This document shows, piece after piece, positions 42,932-51,236 of a stretch of 64,000 bases of DNA. Where the stretch lies: positions 744,001-808,000 of the forward strand of contig OY969108.1 in assembly GCA_963697965.1 (NCBI GenBank), read 5' to 3'. The notes beneath the pieces are model-generated. The model saw only the letters and a program-made list of their open reading frames with translations. It was not told the DNA's origin and ran no database searches. The DNA comes from JAPLJC01 sp963697965. Lineage in GTDB: Bacteria; Desulfobacterota; Desulfobaccia; Desulfobaccales; 0-14-0-80-60-11. Position numbers and translations under genes: made by a program. Each line of letters starts with the position of its first letter. Positions within the stretch are counted from its first letter, which is position 1.

Positions 42932-43234
42932 GGAGGAAGGGGAAAAGGCAAGGACCAATCCCCCCCGGCTGCTTTTACCCTTTCCCCATTTCCCCTTTTC
43001 CCCCATTTTCCGCGGCTTATTAAAAATCGGATATAATTTCTTCTGTGGCGAGCTTGGTGGATAAGAAGGTGGCCCAGATAAGAGGGAAAAAGGAGAAAAG
43101 GGCAAGAGGGGAAACGGCAAAGACCAAGAACCTCGGCTACTTTTATCCTTTTACCCTTTCCCCTTTCCCCCCCTTTCCCACGGTTTATTAGAAATCGGAT
43201 ATAATATCTTCTATGGCGAGCTTGACGCCTAACA
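42932..43234 (+). repeat. Tandem duplication of the miaA 5' region
   Basis: A unit of about 135 bases occurs twice, 168 bases apart (about 42932-43066 and 43105-43234). Each has a GGGGAAA-CGGCAA/GGGAAAAGGCAA start, a pyrimidine-rich run, TATTA-AAATCGGATATAAT, and TTCT followed by GTGGCGAGCTTG (copy 1) or ATGGCGAGCTTG (copy 2). Copy 2 is the real start of miaA; copy 1 is a non-functional echo that includes the first codons. Confidence 0.7.
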
Positions 43235-44139
43235 AGGTGGCGGTATTGGTGGGCCCCACCGCGGTGGGCAAGACCGCCGTCGCCCTGGAATTGGCCCGCA
43301 GGTTGGGAGCCCAGATCGTCAACGCCGACTCCCTCCAGGTCTACCGCGAGCTCGATATCGGTACCGCCAAGCCCAGCCCCGCGGAACGCCTCCTCGTGCC
43401 CCACCACCTCGTGGACGTGGCCGCCCCCCCGGAACCTTATGACGCGGCCCGCTACTCCCGGGAAGGCAGGGCTGTGCTGGCCGCTCTCCACGCCCGCGGC
43501 ATACCGCCCCTGGTGGTGGGGGGCAGCGGCCTCTATCTCAAGGCCCTGCTCTATGGCCTCTTTGAGGCGGGCTCGCCCCGGGGGGAAATCCGGGTGCGTC
43601 TTAAGAGGGAGCTTACCGATCTGGGACCCCTCCTCCTGCACCAGCGCCTGGCGGCCCTGGACCCGATCACGGCCGGCCGCCTGCACCCCCATGACCGCTA
43701 CCGGATCCTCCGGGCCCTGGAGGTTATGGAGGCCAGTGGCCGGCCCCTCTCGGAACTTTTCCAGGCCCATCGCTTCAGCAACTGCCCCTACCGCATCCTG
43801 AAGCTGGGCCTGAGAATCCCCCGGGAGGAGCTCCAGTCCAGGATCGCCCTGCGCCTAGAGGCCATGCTGGCCGGGGGATTTCTTCAGGAGGTGGAGGAGC
43901 TGCTGGGGCGTTATCCCCCGGACCTGAAGCCCTTGCAGTCCCTGGGCTACCGGCACTTGGGCCAGTATCTAAGGGGGGAGCGGTCCTGGGAGGAGGCCAT
44001 CGCCTCCCTGGAAGTGGACACCCGGCGCTACGCCAAGCGCCAGCGCACCTGGTTCCGGGCCGACCCGGAGATCAATTGGTTTCACCCGGAGCAGGTGGAG
44101 GAGATGGGAGCGGCGCTGGCAGGGTTCTTCGCCGTGTAG
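43213..44139 (+). CDS. miaA: tRNA dimethylallyltransferase MiaA
   Basis: A 308-residue enzyme that adds the dimethylallyl group to A37 of tRNAs reading UNN codons. It shows the P-loop VLVGPTAVGKTAVALELA, NADSLQVYRELDIGTAKP, PHHLVDVAAPPEPYDAARY, LVVGGSGLYLKALLYGL, HDRYRILRALEV and RRYAKRQRTWFR. TATAAT at 43200-43205 lies only seven bases before the ATG and there is no ribosome-binding site, so the mRNA may be leaderless. The gene follows mutL, the usual order in many bacteria. Confidence 0.95.
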   Translation: MASLTPNKVAVLVGPTAVGKTAVALELARRLGAQIVNADSLQVYRELDIGTAKPSPAERLLVPHHLVDVAAPPEPYDAARYSREGRAVLAALHARGIPPLVVGGSGLYLKALLYGLFEAGSPRGEIRVRLKRELTDLGPLLLHQRLAALDPITAGRLHPHDRYRILRALEVMEASGRPLSELFQAHRFSNCPYRILKLGLRIPREELQSRIALRLEAMLAGGFLQEVEELLGRYPPDLKPLQSLGYRHLGQYLRGERSWEEAIASLEVDTRRYAKRQRTWFRADPEINWFHPEQVEEMGAALAGFFAV

Positions 44140-44482
44140 GGGCGGGTTTAAAACCCGTTCCTCCGGACCGGGGAGTTGCCCGCTGCCCGAGCCATTCTCC
44201 TTGCATCAGCCACGCAAATGCGCTAATTTTAAAAGATTGCGCCGGTCCAGAAGCGCCGGGGCGCCGCCCCCGGCTCAGGCCCCCTGGGGCTGATGATCCT
44301 GGGTGCGGGGGGGATGGCCGCCATGGCGGCATTCTCAAAACTAAAAACACGAAAGTAAACACCGGGCGACTCAATCGCAGGCTGGAAGCCTGTGACACTT
44401 TAAGGAAATGGTGGGCAGTGCCCACCCTACACCAACTGGGCGACCCAGCGGGTCGTCCCCACTCGAAACTCGAAACTCAGAT
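44140..44482. other. Intergenic region ending in a dispersed repeat
   Basis: No gene is visible between miaA and the permease gene. From 44410 it carries GGTGGGCAGTGCCCACC, a second palindrome-like GGGCGACCC/GGGTCG string, and ACTCGAAACTCGAAACTC, all related to the element at 40898-40999. The repeat reaches to the ATG of the next gene and leaves no Shine-Dalgarno sequence. Confidence 0.5.
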
Positions 44483-45457
44483 ATGTGGCTCTATCTCAGT
44501 AAAAGACTACTGTTGATGATTCCCATGCTCCTGGGCATCACCCTGGTCTCTTTCCTGGTGATCCACCTGGCCCCGGGCACCCCCACGGAGTTGCAGACCA
44601 CCATGAACCCCAAGGCGTCGGTGGAGGCCCAGAAGCGCCTGCGGGAGCTCTACGGTCTGAATAAGCCCTTGCCGGTGCAGTATTGGGATTGGCTCAAACG
44701 CGTCAGTTGCCTGGACTTCGGCCGCTCCTTCTCCCCGGATCGGCGTCCGGTATGGGACAAAATCCGGGAGCGCATCGGCATCACCCTGGGTCTCAATCTC
44801 ATGAGCCTGCTGATCATTTTGGCGGTGGCCCTGCCCTTGGGGGTGCTGGCCGCCCAGTATGCCCATTCCTGGTTCGACAAAGGCACCACCCTGTTGGTCT
44901 TTTTCGGCTTCGCCATGCCTTCCTTCTGGCTGGCCCTGCTGCTGATGCTCTTCTTCGGGGTCTATCTCGACTGGCTGCCCATCTCCGGCCTCTCCTCTCT
45001 GGGCTTCTCCCATTTTTCCCTCTGGGGAAAGATTAGTGACCTGGCGGCCCACGTCACCCTGCCGGTGCTGGGCTCCGCCTTCATGGGCCTGGCCGGCGTG
45101 TCCCGCTACATGCGGGGCAGCATGCTGGAGGTGATTGGCCAGGACTACATCACCACCGCCCGGGCCAAAGGGCTGCCGGAGCGAGTGGTCATCTTCAAGC
45201 ATGCCCTGCGCAATGCGCTTCTGCCGGTGATCACCATATTGGGGTTCAGCCTGCCGGGCCTCATTGGCGGCAGCGTCATCTTCGAGACCATCTTCGCCAT
45301 TCCCGGCATGGGGCAGTTGCTTTGGTGGGCGGTGATGGCCCGGGATTATCCGGTGGTGATGGGAGAGTTGGTCATCGTGGCCTTCCTGACCCTGCTGGGC
45401 AACCTGCTGGCGGATCTGGCCTACGGACTGGCGGACCCCCGGATCAGGATGGGGTGA
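44483..45457 (+). CDS. Dipeptide/oligopeptide ABC transporter permease, DppB-like
   Basis: A 324-residue inner-membrane permease with an N-terminal helix (LLMIPMLLGITLVSFLVIHLAPG), the family phrase LRELYGLNKPLPVQYWDWL, and the EAA-loop region DYITTARAKGLPERVVIFKHALRNALLPV that contacts the ATPase. Five further helices are present. It pairs with the DppC-like gene two bases downstream. No binding-protein or ATPase genes are in the window. The start is the only sensible ATG but lacks a ribosome-binding site because a repeat abuts it. Confidence 0.92.
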   Translation: MWLYLSKRLLLMIPMLLGITLVSFLVIHLAPGTPTELQTTMNPKASVEAQKRLRELYGLNKPLPVQYWDWLKRVSCLDFGRSFSPDRRPVWDKIRERIGITLGLNLMSLLIILAVALPLGVLAAQYAHSWFDKGTTLLVFFGFAMPSFWLALLLMLFFGVYLDWLPISGLSSLGFSHFSLWGKISDLAAHVTLPVLGSAFMGLAGVSRYMRGSMLEVIGQDYITTARAKGLPERVVIFKHALRNALLPVITILGFSLPGLIGGSVIFETIFAIPGMGQLLWWAVMARDYPVVMGELVIVAFLTLLGNLLADLAYGLADPRIRMG

Positions 45458-45459
45458 TC

Positions 45460-46296
45460 ATGGGAATCAGCGAATTCTGGGTTCGTCTCTGGCGCAACCG
45501 CCTGGCCATAAGCGGCCTGGCCCTGGTCCTGGGCCTGTTCGCCGTGGCCCTGCTGGCCCGCTGGCTGGCCCCCTACAACCCCGATTTTATTGACCTGAAG
45601 CAGGTGCTCATGCCTCCCAGCGCCGCCCACTTGCTGGGCACCGACACCCTGGGCCGGGATGTCTTGAGCCGCATCATCTACGGGGCCCGGGTGTCGCTGC
45701 TGGTAGGCTTTGTGGCGGTGGGGATCGCTACCCTGGTCGGCGTGCTGGTGGGTGCCCTGGCGGGTTATTACGGCGGGGTGCTGGACCAGATCCTGATGCG
45801 CCTGGTGGACCTGATGCTCTGCTTCCCCACGATCTTTCTAATCCTGGCGGTAATCGCGGTGCTGGGGCCCAGCATTTGGAACATCATGGCGATCATCGGC
45901 CTCACCAGTTGGATGGGGGTGGCGCGGCTGGTACGGGCGGAGTTCCTTTCACTCAGGGAGCGGGAATTCGTGGTGGCGGCCCGGGCCCTGGGAGCCTCGG
46001 ACGCCCGCCTCATCTGGCGGCACCTGCTGCCCAACGCCCTGACCCCGGTGATGGTCTCCGCCACCCTGGGGGTGGCCGGGGCCATCCTGGTGGAGAGCTC
46101 CTTGAGTTTCCTGGGCCTGGGGGTACAGCCCCCTACCCCCAGTTGGGGGAACATGCTCACCATGGGCAAGGACACCATTGAGATCGCCTGGTGGCTCTCG
46201 GTCTTTCCCGGCCTGGCGATCCTGGTGACGGTGATGAGCTACAACCTCCTGGGCGAAGGCATCCGGGAGGCCATCGACCCCCGCCTGCGGGACTGA
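45460..46296 (+). CDS. Dipeptide/oligopeptide ABC transporter permease, DppC-like
   Basis: A 278-residue permease with the DppC features: N-terminal helix, HLLGTDTLGRDVLSRIIYGARVSL, and the EAA loop EREFVVAARALGASDARLIWRHLLPNAL. SSLSFLGLGVQPPTPSWGNML is also typical. It forms the inner-membrane channel with DppB. The gap to the upstream stop is two bases. Substrate may be peptides, nickel or other small compounds; the sequence does not decide. Confidence 0.92.
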   Translation: MGISEFWVRLWRNRLAISGLALVLGLFAVALLARWLAPYNPDFIDLKQVLMPPSAAHLLGTDTLGRDVLSRIIYGARVSLLVGFVAVGIATLVGVLVGALAGYYGGVLDQILMRLVDLMLCFPTIFLILAVIAVLGPSIWNIMAIIGLTSWMGVARLVRAEFLSLREREFVVAARALGASDARLIWRHLLPNALTPVMVSATLGVAGAILVESSLSFLGLGVQPPTPSWGNMLTMGKDTIEIAWWLSVFPGLAILVTVMSYNLLGEGIREAIDPRLRD

Positions 46297-46414
46297 TTTC
46301 GGGGGCGCCGGACCCGTTTGCCAGGCCCTCAAATAATCCCTTTCAAATGAAACCGGACATGGATGCAGCAAGTGTCTAGCTGTAGGCCAAGAAGTGAGGA
46401 GAGGTGGGGTACGG

Positions 46415-47092
46415 CTATTTCTGCATCCGGGCCTCGTCGGCCCTCAGCCTTTCCTTCAGGTAGGGAACCAGCACTGGCGAGCCGGGTTGATCCAGGAGCT
46501 TTTTCCAGTAAAGCGCCGCCGCTGGATAGTCGCCGGCCTGCTCCAGGAGAGAGGCCAGGCGCTGGTCGATCTCGCTGTTTAGGGGCTCGGGGAGCTGCTC
46601 CTGGGCGGCCTTTAAGGCTGCCGCGGCCTTCTTATAGTCGCCCATCCCTTCGTAGCAGTAACTGAGGCTTTCATTGAGCAAGGCATCCCAGGCGGGGTCA
46701 CCGCTGGGGAGCAGGGATGCGTATGCCTGGGCGGCCTCGGAGTAATTTTTCGGGTGGTACAGGAGATCGGCCCGCAGCAATTGGGCCTGCCGGGCCCCGC
46801 GGGTGCCGGGGTAGTCCCGGACCACCCGCTCCAGGGCCTGGGCGACATCGGGCCCGGCCTCTGCGGTCAGCCGGGGACGCACCTGGGCCAGGACGGCGGC
46901 CGCCTGCTTTTCCTGGTGCCCCTTAATGCCGGCGTGGATGGCCCAGGCGGCCACGACCAGGGTAACCAGCGCCAGACCCAGGGCCAGCCATTTCCAGCGG
47001 AGTTTCGCCTGCTCCAGCAGGCCTTGGGCCATGGTTAAGACCTCTTCAGGATTTTCCAACAGCGAGCGGCGCCGGGGGCTGATTTTGGCCAT
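46415..47092 (-). CDS. Membrane-anchored TPR-like protein
   Basis: A 225-residue protein with a short cytoplasmic start, one membrane helix (LALGLALVTLVVAAWAIHAGI) and a C-terminal chain of helix pairs typical of tetratricopeptide repeats (YSEAAQAYASLLPSGDPAWDALLNESLSYCYEGMGDYKKAAAALKAA in parts). This layout resembles YfgM-type periplasmic TPR proteins that help envelope protein folding. It stands alone between permease genes and a repeat region. Confidence 0.75.
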   Translation of the reverse strand: MAKISPRRRSLLENPEEVLTMAQGLLEQAKLRWKWLALGLALVTLVVAAWAIHAGIKGHQEKQAAAVLAQVRPRLTAEAGPDVAQALERVVRDYPGTRGARQAQLLRADLLYHPKNYSEAAQAYASLLPSGDPAWDALLNESLSYCYEGMGDYKKAAAALKAAQEQLPEPLNSEIDQRLASLLEQAGDYPAAALYWKKLLDQPGSPVLVPYLKERLRADEARMQK

Positions 47093-47149
47093 CAGGCTCT
47101 CCTATGGGAATACTTCATAATTGCTACGATCTTTCAAACTCCGGTTCTT

Positions 47150-47240
47150 TAACCCCCTTTGAAAAAGGGGGGAAGGAAGGGGATTTAAAAAATCGGCCTG
47201 AAATCCCCCTAAATCCCCCTTTTCCAAAGGGGGACTTTAA
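47150..47240. repeat. Intergenic repeat with AAATCCCCC/GGGGGATTT arms
   Basis: CCCCCTTTGAAAAAGGGGG forms one hairpin and CCCCCTTTTCCAAAGGGGG another, joined by AAGGGGATTT and AAATCCCCCTAAATCCCCC. This is a type of short repeat seen in intergenic DNA of many bacteria and probably dispersed in this genome. Confidence 0.6.
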
Positions 47241-47294
47241 TACCCTCGGAACTCGAGTTTTCACTTGATTTAATGCAATATTAAAGGCACGACA

Positions 47295-47795
47295 CTAAGG
47301 GGCAGTTTTCCGTTTTCTACCTTCGGTTTTCCGTTTCAGATTCTCCAACAATTCCCGCCCCCGGAGGCCGTGGCCCAGGAAGGTGAGCTGCCGCTGGCTC
47401 TCGTTGAGGATGGCCAGCCGCACTTCCAGGTAGTCCTTGGGAAGCAGCCCGGCCAGGCGCTGGGCCCATTCCACCGCCAGCACCTGCTCCCCGGAGAGAT
47501 ACTCCTCCAGGTCCGGCAGCAGTTCGGCGGGGAGGTCCTCCAGGCGGTACAGGTCCAGGTGCGCCAGCAGCACCCGGCCTGGGTACTCATGGACCAGGGT
47601 GAAGCTGGGGGAGGCCACCGCCGCCGAGGCCGGCACCCCCAGGCCCCGGGCCAGGCCATGGACGAACTCGGTCTTGCCGCTGCCCAGTTCGCCATTCAGG
47701 GCGATGATATCTCCCGGGGCCAGCCGGGCTGCCAGGCGGGCCGCCAGGTCCCTGGTCTCCCGGGGTGAGTTGGTCACATACTCAAGGGGCCTCAC
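47295..47795 (-). CDS. tsaE: tRNA threonylcarbamoyladenosine biosynthesis protein TsaE
   Basis: A 166-residue ATPase needed for t6A37 modification of tRNA with TsaB and TsaD. It has the P-loop LNGELGSGKTEFVHGLARGLG, ASPSFTLVHEYPG, HLDLYRL and a final EWAQRLAGLLP segment. It starts with GTG and overlaps the CBS gene by 14 bases. The last ~14 residues (LKRKTEGRKRKTAP) are encoded by the dispersed TTTTCCG-type repeat, so the natural C-terminus seems to have been extended by repeat insertion. Confidence 0.92.
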   Translation of the reverse strand: MRPLEYVTNSPRETRDLAARLAARLAPGDIIALNGELGSGKTEFVHGLARGLGVPASAAVASPSFTLVHEYPGRVLLAHLDLYRLEDLPAELLPDLEEYLSGEQVLAVEWAQRLAGLLPKDYLEVRLAILNESQRQLTFLGHGLRGRELLENLKRKTEGRKRKTAP

Positions 47796-48276
47796 CGGCT
47801 CCCTCAGGGGCTCCCGTATCGGCCCACTCCCGGGCCAGTGCCCGGACCAGGTCTATCTTGCCGATAATCCCCACGATCTTTCCCGCCTCCAGCACCGGCA
47901 GGGTGTACACTTTCTGCTTGGCCATCAGGGCGGCGAGCCGGGGCATCGGGGTGTCCGGGGAGACGGTCACCGGCTTGGGGCTCATGATGTCGCCCACGGT
48001 GGCGCCCAGCATCTTCTCCAGCTTGTGGAAGAGATGGGACGGGATGTCCAGATAGAGGTGGAGGTCCAGGATATTGAGAGCCGGAGGCAATTCCAATTCC
48101 TGGGCCCGCATCACCAGGTCGCTCTGAGTGACGATGCCCACTAGGCGGCCGTCGGCGTCCACCACCGGCACTCCGCTGATATTCTTGCCTACCAGAATCT
48201 TGGCCAGGTCGCTCACCAGGGTCTCCGGAGGGACGCTGAGCACCTCTTTCGTCATGATATCACGCGCTTGTAGCAT
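47782..48276 (-). CDS. CBS-domain pair protein
   Basis: A 164-residue protein made of two CBS motifs (about 8-60 and 95-150): ARDIMTKEVLSVPPETLVSDLAKIL, SGVPVVDADGRLVGIVTQSDLV, and GDIMSPKPVTVSPDTPMPRLAAL. CBS pairs bind adenine nucleotides and regulate enzymes or channels. It overlaps nnrE/D by 25 bases and tsaE by 14, so the three genes form one operon. Confidence 0.9.
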   Translation of the reverse strand: MLQARDIMTKEVLSVPPETLVSDLAKILVGKNISGVPVVDADGRLVGIVTQSDLVMRAQELELPPALNILDLHLYLDIPSHLFHKLEKMLGATVGDIMSPKPVTVSPDTPMPRLAALMAKQKVYTLPVLEAGKIVGIIGKIDLVRALAREWADTGAPEGAGEAP

Positions 48277-49877
48277 ATGCCTTCCTCAACTAAGGGGATA
48301 AAGCCCCGGGCGAATTGGCCCAACACCTCGGGGAACAGCGACAGCAGATCTCCGGCCACCAGACCCCGGGGGCCGTGCCGGGCGGCGAACCAGTCGGCGC
48401 TGAGGCCGTGAAGGTAGACCCCCAAGCGGGCTGCATCCCAGGCAGAGAGCCCCTGGGCCAGGAACCCGCCGATAAGGCCGGTGAGGACGTCGCCGGTGCC
48501 GCCGCTGGCCAGGGCTGGATTGCCGGTGGGGTTAAGGCTGAGGCGGCCGTCCGGGGTGGCCACCAGGGTCTGGGCCCCTTTGAGGACCAGCACCGCCCCG
48601 TATTGGCCGGCGGTCTCCCGGGCCAGCGCCAGCCGCCGTGACTGCACCTCTTCAGTGGAGCAGCCCAACAGGCGGGCCAGCTCCCCGGGATGGGGGGTGA
48701 GAATGCGAGGGCCGGCGGCCCCCAGGGTAAACTTTTTCCTTTTTCCTTTTTCCTTTTGCCCTTCTTCGTCCCCGGCCAGGGCGTTGATGCCATCGGCGTC
48801 CACCACCATGGGGCGCTCCAGCCGCTGCACCAGGGTCCGCACCAATTCCCGGGTCTCCGGATGGGTTCCCAGGCCCGGCCCCAGGGCCACGGCGGCGCAA
48901 CGCCCGGCAAAGTCCTCAATAGGCTGAAGGGCCCGGCCCCCCAGGGCCCTGGCCCCTTCAGCCTGGGGCAGAGGCAGGGTCATGGCCTCGGTGACCTTCA
49001 CCTCCATAATGTCGTTGAGGCTTTCTGCGACGCCCAAGGTCACCAGGCCGGCGCCGGCCCGGAGCCCTCCCCGGCTGGCCAGAGCCGCCGCCCCGGTCTT
49101 GCCCTCGGAGCCTGCCAGCACCAGGAGATGGCCGAAGGTCCCCTTGTGGCTATCCCAGGGGCGGGAGGGCAGCAGTGCCCGCAGTTCCCGGGCCGTGGCC
49201 AGCGAAACCTGCGCCTCCCGGGCCAGGTCCGGCGGCATGCCGAGGTCCGCCTGCCACAGGCGGCCCACGTAGTCCCGTCCCGAAGCCATGACCAGGCCGA
49301 TTTTCGGCCAGCCGCAAGTCACGGTGACCTCCGCCTGGACCGCCACCCCCAGCGCCTCCCCGGTGTCGGCGGACAAGCCGCTGGGGAGATCCACCGCCAG
49401 GACCTGCCGTTTAAGGTGATTGACCTGGCTGATGAGGCTGGCCAGCAAGCCGGTTACCGGCGAGTTGAGACCGGTGCCCAGGAGGGCGTCGACGATGAGG
49501 CTGGCCCGGGCCAGGCGGTGCAGGGCCGCCTGGAGGTGGGATTCCTCCAGGACCTCTACCACCTCCAGCCCCTGGTGGGCCAGTATCTCCAGGTTCACCC
49601 GGGCGTCGCCTCCCACCTGGTCCCGCCGGCCCAGCAGGAAAACGGCCACCGGGGTCCCGGCGTTGGCCAGGCAGCGAGCCACCACGAAGCCGTCGCCGCC
49701 GTTGTTGCCCCGGCCGGCCAGCACCGCCACCTCCCCGGATAGCTCGGGAAATTCCCGCCGGAGCACCTGATAGGTGGAGCGCCCGGCATTCTCCATCAAA
49801 ACCAGGGAGGGGATCCCCACCTCGGCAATGGCTCGCCGATCCAACTCCCGCATCTCGGCCGCGGTGAGCAGTTTCAT
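48252..49877 (-). CDS. nnr: Bifunctional NAD(P)H-hydrate repair enzyme (epimerase NnrE + dehydratase NnrD)
   Basis: A 541-residue fusion. Residues 1-215 are the epimerase (MKLLTAAEMRELDRRAIAEVGIPSLVLMENAGRS cut, AVLAGRGNNGGDGFVVAR). Residues about 230-515 are the ADP-dependent dehydratase with HKGTFGHLLVLAGSEGKTGAAAL, ALGPGLGTHPETRELV, VDADGINALAGD and NPALASGGTGDVLTGLIGGF. Together they repair hydrated NADH and NADPH. A lysine-rich insert (GQKEKGKRKKFTL, codons near 48731-48768) sits in a loop after the DADGINALAGD motif and is encoded by a purine-rich repeat. Confidence 0.94.
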   Translation of the reverse strand: MKLLTAAEMRELDRRAIAEVGIPSLVLMENAGRSTYQVLRREFPELSGEVAVLAGRGNNGGDGFVVARCLANAGTPVAVFLLGRRDQVGGDARVNLEILAHQGLEVVEVLEESHLQAALHRLARASLIVDALLGTGLNSPVTGLLASLISQVNHLKRQVLAVDLPSGLSADTGEALGVAVQAEVTVTCGWPKIGLVMASGRDYVGRLWQADLGMPPDLAREAQVSLATARELRALLPSRPWDSHKGTFGHLLVLAGSEGKTGAAALASRGGLRAGAGLVTLGVAESLNDIMEVKVTEAMTLPLPQAEGARALGGRALQPIEDFAGRCAAVALGPGLGTHPETRELVRTLVQRLERPMVVDADGINALAGDEEGQKEKGKRKKFTLGAAGPRILTPHPGELARLLGCSTEEVQSRRLALARETAGQYGAVLVLKGAQTLVATPDGRLSLNPTGNPALASGGTGDVLTGLIGGFLAQGLSAWDAARLGVYLHGLSADWFAARHGPRGLVAGDLLSLFPEVLGQFARGFIPLVEEGICYKRVIS

Positions 49878-50196
49878 GGCTCTCGCCTCATCAGCAAATT
49901 TTACCGGCTAAGATAACACACCTGCGGGGGGATTGCCAGGGTAGGGAGGAGGGTCCCTGGGAACCTCAAGGCCGGCAGTAGAGTCCGGCTCCCCCAATCG
50001 CCTGGAGCAGGTTGCAAAAACCTTGCCTGACACTCCTGCCGCCCGGATGAATTTGGTCCGGGGCCATGACAAAATTGGATGAAGATGTTAAACTTTTTTT
50101 TCGAGTAATATTGGCCCGGAGGATATCCTTATTGACTCAGGGCTGCACATTGGTTAAATTCTTTAGGTTGATTTTAAGATAAAAAACGGATCTTTT
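49878..50196. other. Intergenic region containing the hisH promoter
   Basis: Divergent spacer between nnr and hisH, without a gene. The first half is GC-rich with AGGGTCCCTGGGAACCT, a short hairpin; the second half is AT-rich and carries the promoter at 50132-50160. Confidence 0.5.
50132..50160 (+). promoter_or_regulatory. Sigma-70-type promoter of hisH
   Basis: TTGACT (50132-50137), a 17-base spacer, and TAAATT (50155-50160). Transcription would start near 50167, giving a leader of about 30 bases before the TTG start at 50197. Confidence 0.65.
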
Positions 50197-50814
50197 TTGG
50201 TTATCATCGACTATCAGGCGGGCAATCTCACCAGCGTGGTCAACTCCTTTAAGGCCCTGGGGGTGGACGGCCGGGTGACCCAGGATGCAGCCGAGGTGGC
50301 GGCCGCCGACCGGGTGGTGTTTCCCGGGGTGGGAGCGGCAGGCAAGGCCATGGCTATCCTGTGGGAGCTGGGCCTGGACCGGGCCTTGCAACAGAGCTTC
50401 CGGAAAGGCACTCCCATCCTGGGCATTTGCCTGGGAGCCCAGATCGTCCTGGAATACAGCCAGGAAAACGAGACTCCCTGCCTGGGGTTGCTCCCGGGTC
50501 GCACCCAGGCGTTGCCGGGGGGGGCGGGGTTGAAGATTCCCCACATGGGCTGGAACCGCGTCCGTTTCCATAAGCCGCATCCGGTGTTTCAAGGGTTGCC
50601 GGAGGAGGCCGAATACTATTTTGTCCACAGTTACTATCCGGAGCCGGCAGAGGAGGCCATGGTTCTGGGGGTTACCGAGTACGGGCTCCCCTTTCCCAGC
50701 GTCCTGGGATGGCGCTCGCTGGTGGCTACCCAGTTTCACCCGGAAAAGAGCGGTCGTTTTGGGCTGAAGATCCTGGAAAATTTCCTGGCCTGGGACGGCG
50801 CCGATGCTGAGTAA
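50197..50814 (+). CDS. hisH: Imidazole glycerol phosphate synthase glutaminase subunit HisH
   Basis: A 205-residue class I glutamine amidotransferase. The oxyanion strand is VVFPGVGAAGKAM, the nucleophile Cys lies in LGICLGAQIVLE, and the catalytic His-Glu pair in TQFHPEKSG. It supplies ammonia to HisF for histidine synthesis. It begins with TTG (50197) and overlaps hisF by 11 bases. Other histidine genes are not in the window. Confidence 0.93.
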   Translation: MVIIDYQAGNLTSVVNSFKALGVDGRVTQDAAEVAAADRVVFPGVGAAGKAMAILWELGLDRALQQSFRKGTPILGICLGAQIVLEYSQENETPCLGLLPGRTQALPGGAGLKIPHMGWNRVRFHKPHPVFQGLPEEAEYYFVHSYYPEPAEEAMVLGVTEYGLPFPSVLGWRSLVATQFHPEKSGRFGLKILENFLAWDGADAE

Positions 50815-51235
50815 GAGGATCATCCCCTGCCTGGATGTCCGGGACGGCCGCACCACCAAAGGGATCAAGTTCCGCAACAACGTGGACGTCGGCAATCCGG
50901 TGGCCATGGCCCGGCTCTATTACGAAGCCGGAGCCGACGAGCTGGTCTTTTATGATATTACCGCGTCCAGCGACCGCCGGGACATTATGATCGAGGTGGT
51001 GCGCCGCGTGGCCGCCGAGATTTTCATTCCCTTCTCGGTGGGCGGCGGCATTCGCAACCTCAACGACATGCGGGCCGTGCTCCTGGCCGGGGCGGAAAAG
51101 GTGAGCATCAACACCGCCGCCATTCAAAATTCTCAACTCATCAGCCAGGGGGCCCGGGCCTTCGGCAGCCAGTGCGTCGTTCTGGGGATGGATGTCAAAA
51201 AGGTGGGGGTCTCGGAGGCCTTCCCTTCGGGCTAC
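50804..51235 (+). CDS. hisF: Imidazole glycerol phosphate synthase HisF, N-terminal part (before frameshift)
   Basis: Codes for the first half of the HisF barrel: MLSKRIIPCLDVRDGRTTKG with the catalytic Asp near residue 11, FYDITASSDRR, PFSVGGGIRNLNDMRAVLLAG and KVSINTAAIQNSQLI. After FPSGY the frame is lost; a single extra G at about 51236 shifts the reading frame. The remainder of the protein is intact in the next frame (51237-51584). Either the gene is a recent pseudogene or the sequence has a one-base error. Confidence 0.85.
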
Positions 51236-51236
51236 G

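Noticed and set aside
42890..43770. Minus-strand open frame spanning the miaA upstream duplication
   Set aside because: The frame exists only because the duplicated repeats are low in stop codons; it has no protein-like features.
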